Of a stretch of DNA of 64,000 nucleotides, positions 45,721-57,106 are shown piece by piece (position 1 is the stretch's first letter; every line of letters starts with the position of its first letter). The stretch comes from Mycoplasmopsis caviae (GTDB lineage Bacteria > Bacillota_I > Bacilli_A > Mycoplasmatales > Metamycoplasmataceae). Below the pieces are notes generated by a model. It saw nothing but the letters and a program-made list of their open reading frames with translations, did not search any database and was not told the origin of the DNA. A program made the position numbers and the translations under genes. The stretch is taken from contig NZ_CP101806.1 of assembly GCF_024498215.1 (NCBI RefSeq), forward strand, positions 930,001-994,000, given 5' to 3'.

Positions 45721-47043
45721 TTATTCCAAACACTTTAATAATCTTTTAGATAGTTCATAAATAACAGGAACCACAACCGTGTTTCCTAGTAAATCAAAAG
45801 ATTTTTTTAGCCCACTTATATTATCCTCAAACATATCCAATTTATATCATTCTGGGTAACCAAATAATTTTAAACACTCATCTATTGTTAGATGTCTAAT
45901 TCCATCATTATCAACTACACCAAGTTTAATAACATCTGTTGCAACTAGAGTTGGTGCTACTGAATTAGAATCCAATATCTTTGTAAATTCATAACTCAGT
46001 TTTCCACTAACTATGTTATATCCTTTTGGCTTACTTTCATCATATATTCATTGTGCAACATTAGAATTGTTAATTTGAACATAAATCTTCTTTTTAGGAT
46101 GTTCATGAACTAAATAATTTTTATTGACCATATCATCTAACATATGTTTAAGTTTATTTGAATCATGAAAAGTTGAAATTTGTTCTATATTTAATGGCAT
46201 TCCATCCATTCAGTCAATATTTAATTCTTTGGCTCAGTGTTTTTTTCTCCTTTGTCTAAATAACTTTTCTATTAAAATAACTTGTTCATCGCTTAAATTA
46301 CCTTTTAGACCAATCGTCCAACTGTGAATATTATTTTTACCACCACGCTTGTCTTTTATTGCTTTGCCATTCAATTCACTAGCTTTAAAATTTGATAAAA
46401 GACAGCGAGTAAAATGACTATCCACACACTTTAAACCCTTGGTTAGAATATCCTTAAGTTTTTTGCTTTTAATTTCAAAATTATCCATATCAACATACTT
46501 GTTTAAGGTGCCTAAAATATAAATTCTTTTTCTGCTTTGAGCAACCCCAAAATCCTGAGAATCCAAAACTTTTCAATTAACAAAATAACCTAAACTTTTA
46601 AGTTTTTGCAAAATTACACTAAATGTTCTGCCTATTTTGTCATTCTTATTTACTTTGTCATGAACTACTAAATTTTCAACATTTTCCAACAAAAATCCAT
46701 AAGGTTTTTTGCTTTTTAGAATTTTTTCAATTTCAAAAAATAATGTTCCTCTTGTATCTAAAAATCCAAGGCCTTTGCCAGCTGAACTGAATGATTGACA
46801 AGGAAAACCAGCTAACAAAAAGTCAAAGTCTTCCATATGGTTGGCATTTACTTTTGTAATATTGCCTACTAAATTATTATGGCTAAAATTTCTCTTCAAA
46901 ACTTTTAAAGCACTATCCTTAATTTCAGAGGTTAATATACATTGAGTTCTGAAACCTAATTCTTTTGCTGCTTGTTCAAAACCTAATCTAATTCCACCCA
47001 TACCTGAAAAAAGATCAATAAATTTAATAACTTTATTTGACAT
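45721..47043 (-). CDS. dcm: DNA (cytosine-5)-methyltransferase
   Basis: 440 residues. Motif I DLFSGMGGIRLGFEQA, motif IV GFPCQSFSSAGKG with the catalytic Cys, motif VI ENVENL, motif VIII QSRKRIYILG, and motif X DLLGNTVVVPVI. The variable region (about 200-330) chooses the target. It is the modification partner of the nuclease at 44917-45603. Intact in code 4. Confidence 0.93.
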
Positions 47044-47311
47044 TACATTTCTCCCATAAATAGATTCTAGTAACTTGCAATTGGAAAATAATTTATAAAA
47101 ACTTCTTTATTAATTATAACAATTCACTTTAAAATACAATAGACAGGTAAGAAAAAACATTTTTTGCTTTTGACGGTTTGTTAAAAAAGTTTGATATTTC
47201 TTCATAATTAAAATTATTTTTACAATTATTATTTTTGCTAATAAACTTCACAAAAAATTTTTTTAAAAAAATAAAAATTTTTCTTGTCTTTTTAAAAATC
47301 CATGATAAAAT

Positions 47312-47420
47312 AATATCAGTGGTTATAGCGAAGGGGACCCACCTGATTCCATTCCGAACTCAGTAGTTAAGCCCTTTAGTGCCGACGATACCAGAGATGG
47401 GAAAATAGGGAGCTGCTATT
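47312..47420 (+). rRNA. rrf: 5S ribosomal RNA
   Basis: Contains GAAGGGGACCCACCTGATTC, then CCATTCCGAACTCAGTAGTT, the universal 5S core. The ends AATATCAG and CTGCTATT pair as helix I. A T run follows. It stands alone, away from 16S-23S, which is common in this group. A TAAAAT box lies just upstream. The exact ends are uncertain by a few bases. Confidence 0.92.
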
Positions 47421-47441
47421 TTTTTTACCTTTTTTTGGCCA

Positions 47442-47468
47442 AAAATTAAAAAAATGCTTTTCAAAAAT
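47442..47468. repeat. Left target-site duplication of IS copy 2
   Basis: 27 bases identical to 49638-49664 (starts AAAATTAAAAAAATGC). Confidence 0.9.
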
Positions 47469-49637
47469 TGATAATTTTCTTCTATTTTGTCCAATTTTTA
47501 AGGTTGTAAAAATTATAGCCAAAACACATAAAAGTTTGGCTATTTTTTTAACCAAAACAGCAAAAAAATGTGTTATTTTTTTGTTTTTGTGTGTACAACA
47601 TTAAGGTTTACCGCATTTTTTAAATGTTAAATTACATTTTTTTAAAATTTTGCATATTAAAACATACAACATCATTAAGAAGTTGCTTTTAATTAATTCA
47701 TTTTGTCTTCAATCCTAAAGTTTTTTCATAACTTTTGGGGATTGACATCATTTGTTAATTTCTTTTAAATATTCTTCAATCAACAAATAAATTGTTGATT
47801 GAAATAAAAAATAACTTATTTAATAAGTATTGAGCCGTTGGCTCTTATTAAGACCTGTCGGTCTTAAGAAGCAAAACTTTTTTTGTCTTGTCAGACAGGC
47901 TTTCTTCTTTTAAAAAAGAAGAAACAAGAAAAACTTACTTAAATGATTTGTAATTAGCGTCAATAAATTCCTTCATTTCTTTTGTAATATCATTTAACTT
48001 TTCAAGATTTTCACTTAATAGTTTTTTAATAAATTCAATGTCTTTATTGTTTGGGTTTGCAGAATTCTTAAATATATTTTCAAGTTTTTCAAATGTACTG
48101 GATGTTCATGTTCTATTATGAAGCATGGTTTTAATTGTAGCTCTTACACCTTGATGTTGTGGATCAAGATTTTTTGATATTGCATATACATCGATTGCAC
48201 TCAATTCGTTTCCTTTCGGTACTCTGGCTTCATATTTTCTTTTCCCTCAACAAAGAATAATTTATTTTCAGGAGTTACCATGCTTTGCCTCTCCACTTTC
48301 AAACATAGAAACCCTAGCGCCATTATTATCAAATGGAGCAAGATATTTGTTGTCATATCTCACAGTATGATTAACTATTTTTCTTTAATTACAAGATTCA
48401 TCTCTTCTTCAAAAATTTCAGTATTTGGCTTTCTAAAAACATTTGATTTTTACTTACTGCTTCGGCCTTTTTAAATTGTTTGTTGTATTCATCAATTAAA
48501 AGTTCAATTTTTCCCAAAAGTCTTCAAAACAGTTGATTCCGTTTGTATGAAAGAATGTTCCTATTCATCTTTGCAATGTTCAAAATGATCTTTCAACATT
48601 TGGTTTTACTTTTGGATTGCCGCTTGTTATAAGTTCAATTCCTCTTGCATTTAGCGCTTCTTCCATACTTGTTCTTGTACTATCTGAACCTCAAAAGTTC
48701 TTCTTCTATCCGTTATTATTACTTGTGGAATGCCATACCTTTTAAATAATTGTGTTAGAAGATTTTGATATCCAATTGTTGTTTCCTCAATGTCAATTCA
48801 GATTGCTAACAAACTTTTTGTTGCCGCATCAACAACGATTATAAATATGGTACTTCTTACTTTCTCCAAAAAGATGAAGTGGTGTTGCATCAATTTCAAT
48901 AATTTGCCCAAAATCATAGTCAGAACTTTTATTTTGGTAAACACCTTTTAATGGATTTTTATTTAGAATTTTTTCATAAATTTTAATAAACTGTGCCTCG
49001 ATTTTAGAAATATCTTGACCGTTTTCTAAAAACATTCTTCTTCTCTTAATCTCATTTTTTACTTTTCTCGTTGCATATGAACTGCAATAACCAAGTCTAA
49101 GCATTCTTTTATAAAAGGTAGTGAAAGGCAACAATTTTTTTCATCATTAGTAGTTTCATTATTGTAAAAATGCAACAAGGCTACACTAAGATCACCTTTT
49201 GATATTTTCTCAATATGTTCCACTAATTCATAATATCTATTAGTTAAATCAATAATAACTGAATCACTTACTTTCACACCCCTAAGTTTATTTTTATTAC
49301 CATGTGATATACTGATTGCATCTTGGTTATTTGTAGATGCAATCAATATTTGATTTCTATATCTTTTAATTGTTTTTGTTGATGTTCTACAACCCAATTT
49401 TCCTAATATTTTTGATATTTCGGCATTTGGTCTATTTCAATATTGTTGAATTTTTTAAATCTAAAATTTTTTTATCTTCATAATCAGTTGTTTTACCTGT
49501 ATCAACTGCTTGAAATCTGGTTTTAATTACAAGATTTTCCATAATTTAAATTCTCCTTTTTAAAATAATAATTGAAACCTAAAAATGGACAAAATAAAAG
49601 ATAAAAACAGGGTGGACAAAATAAAATAAAACCATTA
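47469..49637 (-). mobile_element. Insertion sequence copy 2 (ISNCY/IS1202-like)
   Basis: 2169 bp, inverted relative to copies 1 and 3, with the same terminal repeats and the same palindrome-rich tail (47469-47934). It entered just after the 5S rRNA gene and before tRNA-Leu, in an intergenic spot. The 27-bp target duplication is perfect. Confidence 0.9.
47935..49542 (-). pseudogene. Transposase, frameshifted (IS copy 2)
   Basis: Same protein as in copy 1. Here the stretch after HFYNNE reads ETTNDEKN without the stop seen in the other two copies, but the frame runs out at REK soon after. The first A run is 7 and the second 6, so the N-terminus also shifts (stop after about 36 residues). At least four frame changes are needed to read it through. 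Confidence 0.8.
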
Positions 49638-49664
49638 AAAATTAAAAAAATGCTTTTCAAAAAT
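49638..49664. repeat. Right target-site duplication of IS copy 2
   Basis: 27 bases identical to 47442-47468. Confidence 0.9.
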
Positions 49665-49690
49665 AAAACTTCATTTATAATAATTTTAAT

Positions 49691-49774
49691 GCCCAAGTGG
49701 TGGAATGGTAGACGCTGTGGACTCAAAATCCACTGGAGAGATCCGTGCAGGTTCAAGTCCTGTCTTGGGCACCA
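49691..49774 (+). tRNA. tRNA-Leu (CAA)
   Basis: 84 bases including an encoded CCA. The acceptor GCCCAAG pairs with CTTGGGC; the anticodon stem-loop is GTGGA-CTCAAAA-TCCAC; a long variable arm follows, as in class II tRNAs. Confidence 0.96.
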
Positions 49775-49790
49775 AATCAAAATTGACCTC

Positions 49791-49812
49791 AAAAGCCTTT
49801 TTGGCTTTTTTG
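49791..49812 (+). terminator. Terminator of tRNA-Leu
   Basis: AAAAGCC-TTTTT-GGCTTTTTT. Confidence 0.9.
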
Positions 49813-49891
49813 TTTTTTATTAGGTCATATGACTTAAAAGTTTAAATGCTTGAATATTATCTAAGAAACAATGTTTTTTTGTATCTGCTTT

Positions 49892-49923
49892 ATCAAAAAA
49901 ACCCTGTAAAACAGGGTTTTTGA
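49892..49923 (-). terminator. Terminator of tRNA-Ile
   Basis: ATCAAAAAAACCCTG and CAGGGTTTTTGAT pair around TAAAA. The loop CTGTAAAACAG is one base from the dispersed hairpin-loop motif. Confidence 0.9.
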
Positions 49924-49936
49924 TCAAAATGTGATA

Positions 49937-50013
49937 TGGTGCGAACGAATGGACTTGAACCATCGACCTCACGATTATCAGTCGTGTGCTCTAACCAACT
50001 GAGCTACGCTCGC
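49937..50013 (-). tRNA. tRNA-Ile (GAT)
   Basis: 77 bases with CCA. The acceptor GCGAGCG pairs with CGTTCGC, the D-arm is GCTCAGTTGGTTAGAGC, the anticodon loop CTGATAA gives GAT, and the T-arm is GGTTCAAGTCC. Confidence 0.96.
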
Positions 50014-50073
50014 ATTTAAGTTTTGCTCAAAAATTATATAAGCAAAACTGAAAATTATTATAAAAAAGTGAAA

Positions 50074-50496
50074 TTAACGTTTTGAGAATTGTCTTGCACG
50101 ACGTGCTTTGTTTAAACCTGGTTTCTTACGTTCAACAACACGAGCATCACGAGTTAGCATACCAGCAGGTTTTAATTTTGCTCTGTATGTGTCTGAAGCT
50201 ACTAATAGAGCACGAGCAATACCTAAACGGATTGCACCAGCTTGTCCACTTAAACCACCACCTGAAACATTAACAATAATATCAAATTGGCCTTTTGTTT
50301 CAGTTAATACTAATGGTTGTTCTGCATCTTGGATAAATAAATTTGATGTTAAGTAAGCAAGGGCTTCACGTTTGTTAATTGTGAATTTACCTTTTCCTGG
50401 TCTTAAAATAACACGGGCTGTTGATGACTTACGACGGCCTAAACCTCTGTATTCAACAACTTCTTTTTTGGTAACTTTCTTAGTTGTAGTAGCCAT
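50074..50496 (-). CDS. rpsI: 30S ribosomal protein S9
   Basis: 140 residues. [12 protein letters not shown] at the N-terminus, [20 protein letters not shown], and the basic end [11 protein letters not shown] that reaches into the P site. Starts one base after the rplM stop. Confidence 0.97.
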   Translation of the reverse strand: MATTTKKVTKKEVVEYRGLGRRKSSTARVILRPGKGKFTINKREALAYLTSNLFIQDAEQPLVLTETKGQFDIIVNVSGGGLSGQAGAIRLGIARALLVASDTYRAKLKPAGMLTRDARVVERKKPGLNKARRARQFSKR

Positions 50497-50497
50497 A

Positions 50498-50932
50498 TTA
50501 TCTTACCTCTAAACTTTCTGGTTTTTGTGCTTGATGATTGTGTTCAGGACCAGCAACAACACTTAGGTTTTTACGTTGTTTATTTCCTAATTTTGTGTGT
50601 GGTAACATACCATAGATTGCTTTTTCAACAAGAGCGGTAGGTTTTTTAGCTCTTAATTTTGCAGCTGTGATACTTTTTAGTCCGCCAGGGTAACCTGAAT
50701 GGTGGTAGTAAATTTTATCTTCTTCTTTTTTTGCTGTTAAAACAACTTTTTCAGCATTAATAACAATTACATAATCACCCATGTCAGCATTTGGTGTATA
50801 TGTTGGTTTTGTTTTTCCTCTTAACACAGAAGCAACAAACGCAGCTAAACGACCTAAAACTTGGCCTTCAGCATCAACAACATATCAATTTTTGTCAGCT
50901 TTTTCTCTGTTTACAATAGTGGTTTGTCTCAT
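50498..50932 (-). CDS. rplM: 50S ribosomal protein L13
   Basis: 144 residues. Starts [20 protein letters not shown] behind [51 protein letters not shown]. First gene of the rplM-rpsI operon. Confidence 0.97.
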
Positions 50933-51081
50933 GACTTCCTCCTTAAACGTTAATTTAATTTATAAATTGCTTTTTTATTATATATTAAATTATTTTTTAG
51001 CAAAATAAATAATTAAGATATTTGCAAAAAATTTGGTACTTTTGCTCTTAATTAATTAAATATTCAACTGTTTTATATTTT

Positions 51082-52077
51082 TTATTTCAAATGTTTCTTT
51101 CTAAATTCTATTTCACTTTGAACAATTTGATCTATCGAAGTCTTAAAATCAATGTTAAATTCAGAACATATTTTCTTGTTTGAAGCAATTAAAATATCAG
51201 GATCCCCTGCTCTTCTTGGGCCATACTTTACATTAAGACTTCTATTCAAATTCCTTTCAAAAGATTGCACAATTTCAAGATTTGAAAAACCTTTTGAACT
51301 ACCTACATTAAAGTAATAAGATTGGTTATTTTGAATCATTTTTTGAGCTACTAAAATATGTATTTTTGCTAAATCAACTACATAAACATAATCCCTAACA
51401 CATGTTCCATCTGCTGTTTTATAATCATTTCCAAATATTTTAAAATCATTGTTTAGCGAAAAAGCAAAATAACTTATTGCTGGAATTAAGTGAGTTGGTT
51501 TAGCATCATTTTTAGTCAAATAACCAATCTTTTTGCTACTTGAAGCTCCTGCAACATTAAAATATCTTAAAAATGAATATCTAAATTTTTCATTTGCTTT
51601 AGCAAAATCTTTAATAATTTCTTCGCCAAAATATTTTGTTTTACCATAAGGACTGCATGGTTCCTTAGCATCATCTTCAAAGAAATAACCTTCATGAGTT
51701 GAATTATTTCCATAAATAGCCGCAGATGAAGAAAAAACTAAATTATTAACATCATTTTGCTTCATGGCCCTAAGTACATTTACTAAACCCATAATGTTTG
51801 TTTCATAATAACTAAGCGGGTTGCTAACACTTTCGCCAACCTTTATTAATCCAGCTAAATAAATAACAATATCAATTTTATTTTCACTAAATACTCTAGT
51901 TAATTTTTTAAAATCTAAGATATCACCTTTGATGAATTTGTTTCTTTTATCAACAAATTCTCTAAATCCGGTTGATAAATTGTCATAGACAATTACTTGA
52001 TTATTAGTTTGAATGTTAAGTTGCTCAGCTACATGGCTTCCAATGTAACCAGCACCACCAATTAATAAATATGTCAT
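51082..52077 (-). CDS. galE: UDP-glucose 4-epimerase
   Basis: Interconverts UDP-glucose and UDP-galactose. 331 residues, SDR fold. NAD motif GGAGYIGSH, the Ser in FSSSAAIYG, the catalytic YGKTKYFGE, and LRYFNVAGA. It follows the glycosyltransferase after 8 bases, so it probably supplies UDP-Gal for surface glycolipid or polysaccharide. Confidence 0.95.
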   Translation of the reverse strand: MTYLLIGGAGYIGSHVAEQLNIQTNNQVIVYDNLSTGFREFVDKRNKFIKGDILDFKKLTRVFSENKIDIVIYLAGLIKVGESVSNPLSYYETNIMGLVNVLRAMKQNDVNNLVFSSSAAIYGNNSTHEGYFFEDDAKEPCSPYGKTKYFGEEIIKDFAKANEKFRYSFLRYFNVAGASSSKKIGYLTKNDAKPTHLIPAISYFAFSLNNDFKIFGNDYKTADGTCVRDYVYVVDLAKIHILVAQKMIQNNQSYYFNVGSSKGFSNLEIVQSFERNLNRSLNVKYGPRRAGDPDILIASNKKICSEFNIDFKTSIDQIVQSEIEFRKKHLK

Positions 52078-52085
52078 TTTGCCTC

Positions 52086-53093
52086 CTATTTTATAAATTT
52101 TTTAATTCCCATATTAAACATAATTTTTGTGGGTAATTTCATATTTGCAATGATTGATTTAAATTTAATATTTGCATAATTTTCGCTTATTTTTTGTCTT
52201 ATAAGTTTAATAAATTCCTTTTTTTCATCTTTTGGAATAATTCTTAATAGAGCTAAGCAAACTAGATTAATTTCTACAAAACTAGCATATTTAGACAAGT
52301 CTATATCTGCTTGCTCAAGAAGTTGAAATTGCTCAATTTTTTGTGTCATTTTTTCATATGCTTCAAATAATAATTCCAACTTTTTACTAATTTTTTCAAC
52401 ATTGGTAGAAAGTGAATTTTTTCTTATGACATATGTAATTGTTTTTTTGTCTAAATATAAAAACCTTGGTTTGGATAAATATAAATAAAACATAAATCGA
52501 ATATCTTCGTAGATTGAACCTGAAAAACTATCACTATATTTATTGCAAACATCAAGATAAAATTGTCTTCTTATTAATAAACCTCAACGAAAACGCGGGT
52601 TGTAAATAAAATATTTAAGATTGTCTTGCTTATCATAATTTTTATATTCTGGAACTTTTGGTAATGGTATTCTTAACTTTTTTCAAAAATTATATGCAAA
52701 TGTGGTTTTTGTGCTTATTATGTCATATTCCTTTGACATAATAACTTTTTTTAACTCATTCATTGCATTCTTATTGATCATATCATCATCATCAAGAAAG
52801 AAAACATATTTACCCTTTGCCTCTTTTATTAAAAGGTCGCTGTTGAAACCAGGACCAACATGAGGGTGGATTTGACTTAAATCAATAACTCTAATTTCAA
52901 TATCCTTATTTTCGCTTTTATATTTGTTTAAAATTTCAAGTGTTTTGTCACTTGAGTAATCATTAAGGAGCAAAATTTCACAATTGCTTAAATTATTTTT
53001 TAGAAGATAATTAAGCGAAAAAATATTTCTTTTCTCAATGTTGTGGCAAGGAATCAAAATACTAATAAGAGGTGCATTATTTAAGTTTTTCAT
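52086..53093 (-). CDS. Family 2 glycosyltransferase
   Basis: 335 residues. GT-A fold start SILIPCHNIEKRN, NCEILLLNDYSSDKTLEIL, and the DxD-like YVFFLDDDDMINK. The C-terminal ~130 residues are helical without clear membrane segments. First gene of an operon with galE. IS copy 3 lies directly upstream, 26 bases from the start codon to its target duplication, and might affect expression. Confidence 0.9.
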
Positions 53094-53118
53094 ATTTATT
53101 AATTATATATTAAAGAGC

Positions 53119-53145
53119 CAAATTTGGTAATTTTCAACACCACCG
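53119..53145. repeat. Left target-site duplication of IS copy 3
   Basis: 27 bases identical to 55323-55349 (starts CAAATTTGGTAATTTTC). Confidence 0.95.
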
Positions 53146-55322
53146 TAATGGTTTTATTTTATTTTGTCCACCCTGTTTTTATCTTTTATTTTGTCCATTT
53201 TTAGGTTTCAATTATTATTTTAAAAAGGAGAATTTAAATTATGGAAAATCTTGTAATTAAAACCAGATTTCAAGCAGTTGATACAGGTAAAACAACTGAT
53301 TATGAAGATAAAAAAATTTTAGATTTAAAAAAATTCAACAATATTGAAATAGACCAAATGCCGAAATATCAAAAATATTAGGAAAATTGGGTTGTAGAAC
53401 ATCAACAAAAACAATTAAAAGATATAGAAATCAAATATTGATTGCATCTACAAATAACCAAGATGCAATCAGTATATCACATGGTAATAAAAATAAACTT
53501 AGGGGTGTGAAAGTAAGTGATTCAGTTATTATTGATTTAACTAATAGATATTATGAATTAGTGGAACATATTGAGAAAATATCAAAAAGTGATCTTAGTG
53601 TAGCCTTGTTGCATTTTTACAATAATGAGCTTTACTAATGATGAAAAAAATTGTTGCCTTTCACTACCTTTTATAAAAGAATGCTTAGACTTGGTTATTG
53701 CAGTTCATATGCAACGAGAAAAGTAAAAAATGAGCTTAAGAGAAGAAGAATGTTTTTAGAAAACGGTCAAGATATTTCTAAAATCGAGGCACAGTTTATT
53801 AAAATTTATGAAAAAATTCTAAATAAAAATCCATTAAAAGGTGTTTACCAAAATAAAAGTTCTGACTATGATTTTGGGCAAATTATTGAAATTGATGCAA
53901 CACCACTTCATCTTTTTGGAGAAAGTAAGAAGTACCATATTTATAATGCTGTTGATGCTACAACAAAAAGTTTGTTAGCAATCTGAATTGACATTGAGGA
54001 AACAACAATTGGATATCAAAATCTTCTAACACAATTATTTAAAAGGTATGGCATTCCACAAGTAATAATAACGGATAGAAGAAGAACTTTTTGAGGTTCA
54101 GATAGTACAAGAACAACTATGGAAGAAGCACTAAATGCAAGAGGAATTGAACTTATAACAAGCAAGCAATCCAAAGGCAAAACCAAATGTTGAAAGATCA
54201 TTTTGAACATTGCAAAGATGAATAGGAACATTCTTTCATACAAACGGAATCAACTGTTTTGAAGACTTTTTGGGAAAAATTGAACTTTTAATTGATGAAT
54301 ACAACAAACAATTTAAAAAGGCCGAAGCAGTAAGTAAAAATCAAATGTTTTTAGAAAGCCAAATACTGAAATTTTTGAAGAAGAGATGAATCTTGTAATT
54401 AAAAGAAAAATAGTTAATCATACTGTGAGATATGACAACAAATATCTTGCTCCATTTGATAATAATGGCGCTAGGGTTTCTATGTTTGAAAGTGGAGAGG
54501 CAAAGCTTATGGTAACTCCTGAAAATAAATTATTCTTTGTTGAGGGAAAAGAAAATATGAAGCCAGAGTACCGAAAGGAAACGAATTGAGTGCAATCGAT
54601 GTATATGCAATATCAAAAAATCTTGATCCACAACATCAAGGTGTAAGAGCTACAATTAAAACCATGCTTCATAATAGAACATGAACATCCAGTACATTTG
54701 AAAAACTTGAAAATATATTTAAGAATTCTGCAAACCCAAACAATAAAGACATTGAATTTATTAAAAAACTATTAAGTGAAAATCTTGAAAAGTTAAATGA
54801 TATTACAAAAGAAATGAAGGAATTTATTGACGCTAATTACAAATCATTTAAGTAAGTTTTTCTTGTTTCTTCTTTTTTTAAAAAGAAGAAAGCCTGTCTG
54901 GCAAGACAAAAAGAAGTTTTGCTTCTTAAGACCGACAGGTCTTAATAAGAGCCAACGGCTCAATACTTATTAAATAAGTTATTTTTTATTTCAATCAACA
55001 ATTTATTTGTTGATTGAAGAATATTTAAAAAGAAATTAACAAATGATGTCAATCCCCAAAAGTTATGAAAAAAACTTTAGGATTGAAGACAAAATGAATT
55101 AATTAAAAGCAACTTCTTAATGATGTTGTATGTTTTAATATGCAAAATTTTAAAAAAATTAATTTAACATTTAAAAATGCGGTAAACCTTAATGTTGTAC
55201 ACACAAAAACAAAAAATAACACATTTTTTGCTGTTTTGGTTAAAAAAATAGCCAAACTTTTATGTGTTTTGGCTATAATTTTTACAACCTTAAAAATTGG
55301 ACAAAATAGAAGAAAATTATCA
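53146..55322 (+). mobile_element. Insertion sequence copy 3 (ISNCY/IS1202-like)
   Basis: 2177 bp, same ends as the other two. It is inserted between the glycosyltransferase and the licC-licA fusion, two divergent surface-glycan genes. The tail 54856-55322 holds at least five stem-loops, among them TTAAGACC-GACA-GGTCTTAA and CAATCAACAA/TTGTTGATTG. Confidence 0.92.
53241..54855 (+). pseudogene. Transposase, frameshifted (IS copy 3)
   Basis: Best copy for reading the core: from TTG/ATG near 53645 it is open through IIEIDATPLHLFGES, VDATTKSLLAIWIDIEETT and VIITDRRRTFWGS, then breaks at AGCAAGCAATCC, one base more than copy 1. Also shifted at the N-terminal A run, at HFYNNELY-stop, and twice in the C-terminus. 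Three acidic positions D, D, E are visible across the pieces. Confidence 0.8.
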
Positions 55323-55349
55323 CAAATTTGGTAATTTTCAACACCACCG
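55323..55349. repeat. Right target-site duplication of IS copy 3
   Basis: 27 bases identical to 53119-53145. Confidence 0.95.
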
Positions 55350-55489
55350 AGTTATTTAAAGTTACATTTTTTATGTCGATATTAAATTAATTAAATGAAT
55401 AAATTATCTATACTTAAATAACTTTATTATTAATTAAATTGCTTACCAATTATAATAATATCAAATTCATTTTACAAACAGGAGCAAGT

Positions 55490-57106
55490 ATGAATAAAAA
55501 TACACAAGTAATTATTTTGGCAGCAGGTTTTGGTTCAAGATTAACACCATTGACACTCAGGCTTCCCAAAGGTCTTTTGGAAATTAAGAAAGATATAAGA
55601 ATTTTGCCTCACCTTTTGAATTACCTTAAAGATTTTAAAAATAAGACAATTGTAACTGGCTACAATTACAAACTATGAGACAAACTTATTAAACAAGAGA
55701 ACCTTAATAAAGTGTTTAATAATGAATATAGTGAAACTAACTCATTGTATAGTTTGTATTTAGCAATCAAGGACCTAGATAATGTTGAGGGGGGGGTCTT
55801 AATAGTTACAAATGATACATTATTTTTAGAAAATATATTTGATAAGGAAACCGATTACTCCTGAGTAAATACACTTAGCAGTGATGTAAATAAAGCTGAA
55901 TGAGAAATTATCGAAATTGGCAATAGAATTGTTGATTTTCGTATTAGAGACTTAAACAAAGTTTATAAGAAAAGCGAATTCGAATTTATAACTGGTGCTT
56001 CATTTATACATCAAAGAGACTTTAATAAATTTAAACAAGCAGTTATAAAAAGAGTAGAAAATCCTGCCTCGAAACAAAATGATTATTGAGAATTTGCACT
56101 ACTTGATATATTAGCCGATATTGACCTAAGAAAATATAATTGCGACCAAAAACTCTATGAAATAGACGATTTCAGCGATTTGCTCTCTTTTGATAACGAA
56201 GCTCCTTGCTTTAAGAATGATATTTATCTTAATAAAATTAAAGAAATTTTTAATGTTGAATTTGAAGATATTTTAAATATTGAACCAGTTAAAAAAGGAA
56301 TGACTAATGATTCATTTTCATTTAATATTAAGGACAAAAAATATATAGCGAGAATACCAAAAGAAGGTTCAAAAAGTTTAATTAATCGCTATCAAGAAAA
56401 AGATGTTTACAAGAAATTAGAGAATAATAAGATTTCCGAAAAAGTTGTTTATTTTGAAACTAATGAAGATATTGAACATCCTCTACATGGTTTTAAGATA
56501 ACAGAGTGAATTAATAATGCCAAATCAATTAATGGCAACAATTCAAAAGAAGTTAAAAACGCAATAGAAACATATCGTAATTTTCATAATCAAAAATTAA
56601 GCGTCAACTTCGACTTTGATATTCTTAAACTTTTAGATTACTATATTTCAATTATTGGCGAAGAATACAAAAACCTTCCAAAACATATTATTGATAATGA
56701 AATTAAAATTAGAAAAATGTTGGAATATCATAAACTGCAAAACTTCCCAAAAGTACTCTGCCACATTGATTCAACAGCAGGAAATATTTTAATTGACAAA
56801 CAAGGTAAAATAAAACTTATTGATTGAGAATATGCTGCAAATAGTGATCCATTTTTAGACATAGCTAACTTATGTATGGATTGTCAATATGGACTCAAGG
56901 AAGCAAATTGAGTCCTAGAAACATATTTGCAAAGAAAACCAACAAAAGAAGAAAAAAACAGATTATATATTTTAATAGCTTCGGTTGGTCTTTTATGAAC
57001 ATATTGATGTGAATACAAAAAAATATATAATGAATTCTATAACGATTACTATAAAATATATTACTCTGCAACACTAAAATTTGTCAATAAGGTTAAATAT
57101 GAATAA
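55490..57106 (+). CDS. LicC-LicA fusion: phosphocholine cytidylyltransferase and choline kinase, poly-G in frame (ON)
   Basis: 538 residues. Residues ~7-230 are a nucleotidyltransferase (VIILAAGFGSRLTPLTLRLP, KGLLEI, NDTLF) like LicC, which makes CDP-choline. Residues ~250-538 are a choline kinase-like domain (KGMTNDSFSF, then CHIDSTAGNILID with the HxDxxxxN catalytic loop near 424, and IDWEYA near 447) like LicA. Both steps activate choline for transfer to surface molecules. Eight G at 55789-55796 fall in codons 100-103; here the frame is open. One more G would lead to a stop about 17 codons later. Start behind AGGAGCAAGT. The next gene overlaps by eight bases. The substrate is inferred from family and neighbours. 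Confidence 0.82.
55789..55796 (+). repeat. Eight-G homopolymer in licC-licA (ON state)
   Basis: Reads GAG GGG GGG GTC in frame (Glu-Gly-Gly-Val). Same length as the tract at 10946-10953. Confidence 0.9.

Noticed and set aside
49523-49792. Minus-strand frame across tRNA-Leu
   Set aside because: It runs antisense through a clear tRNA and across the IS end.
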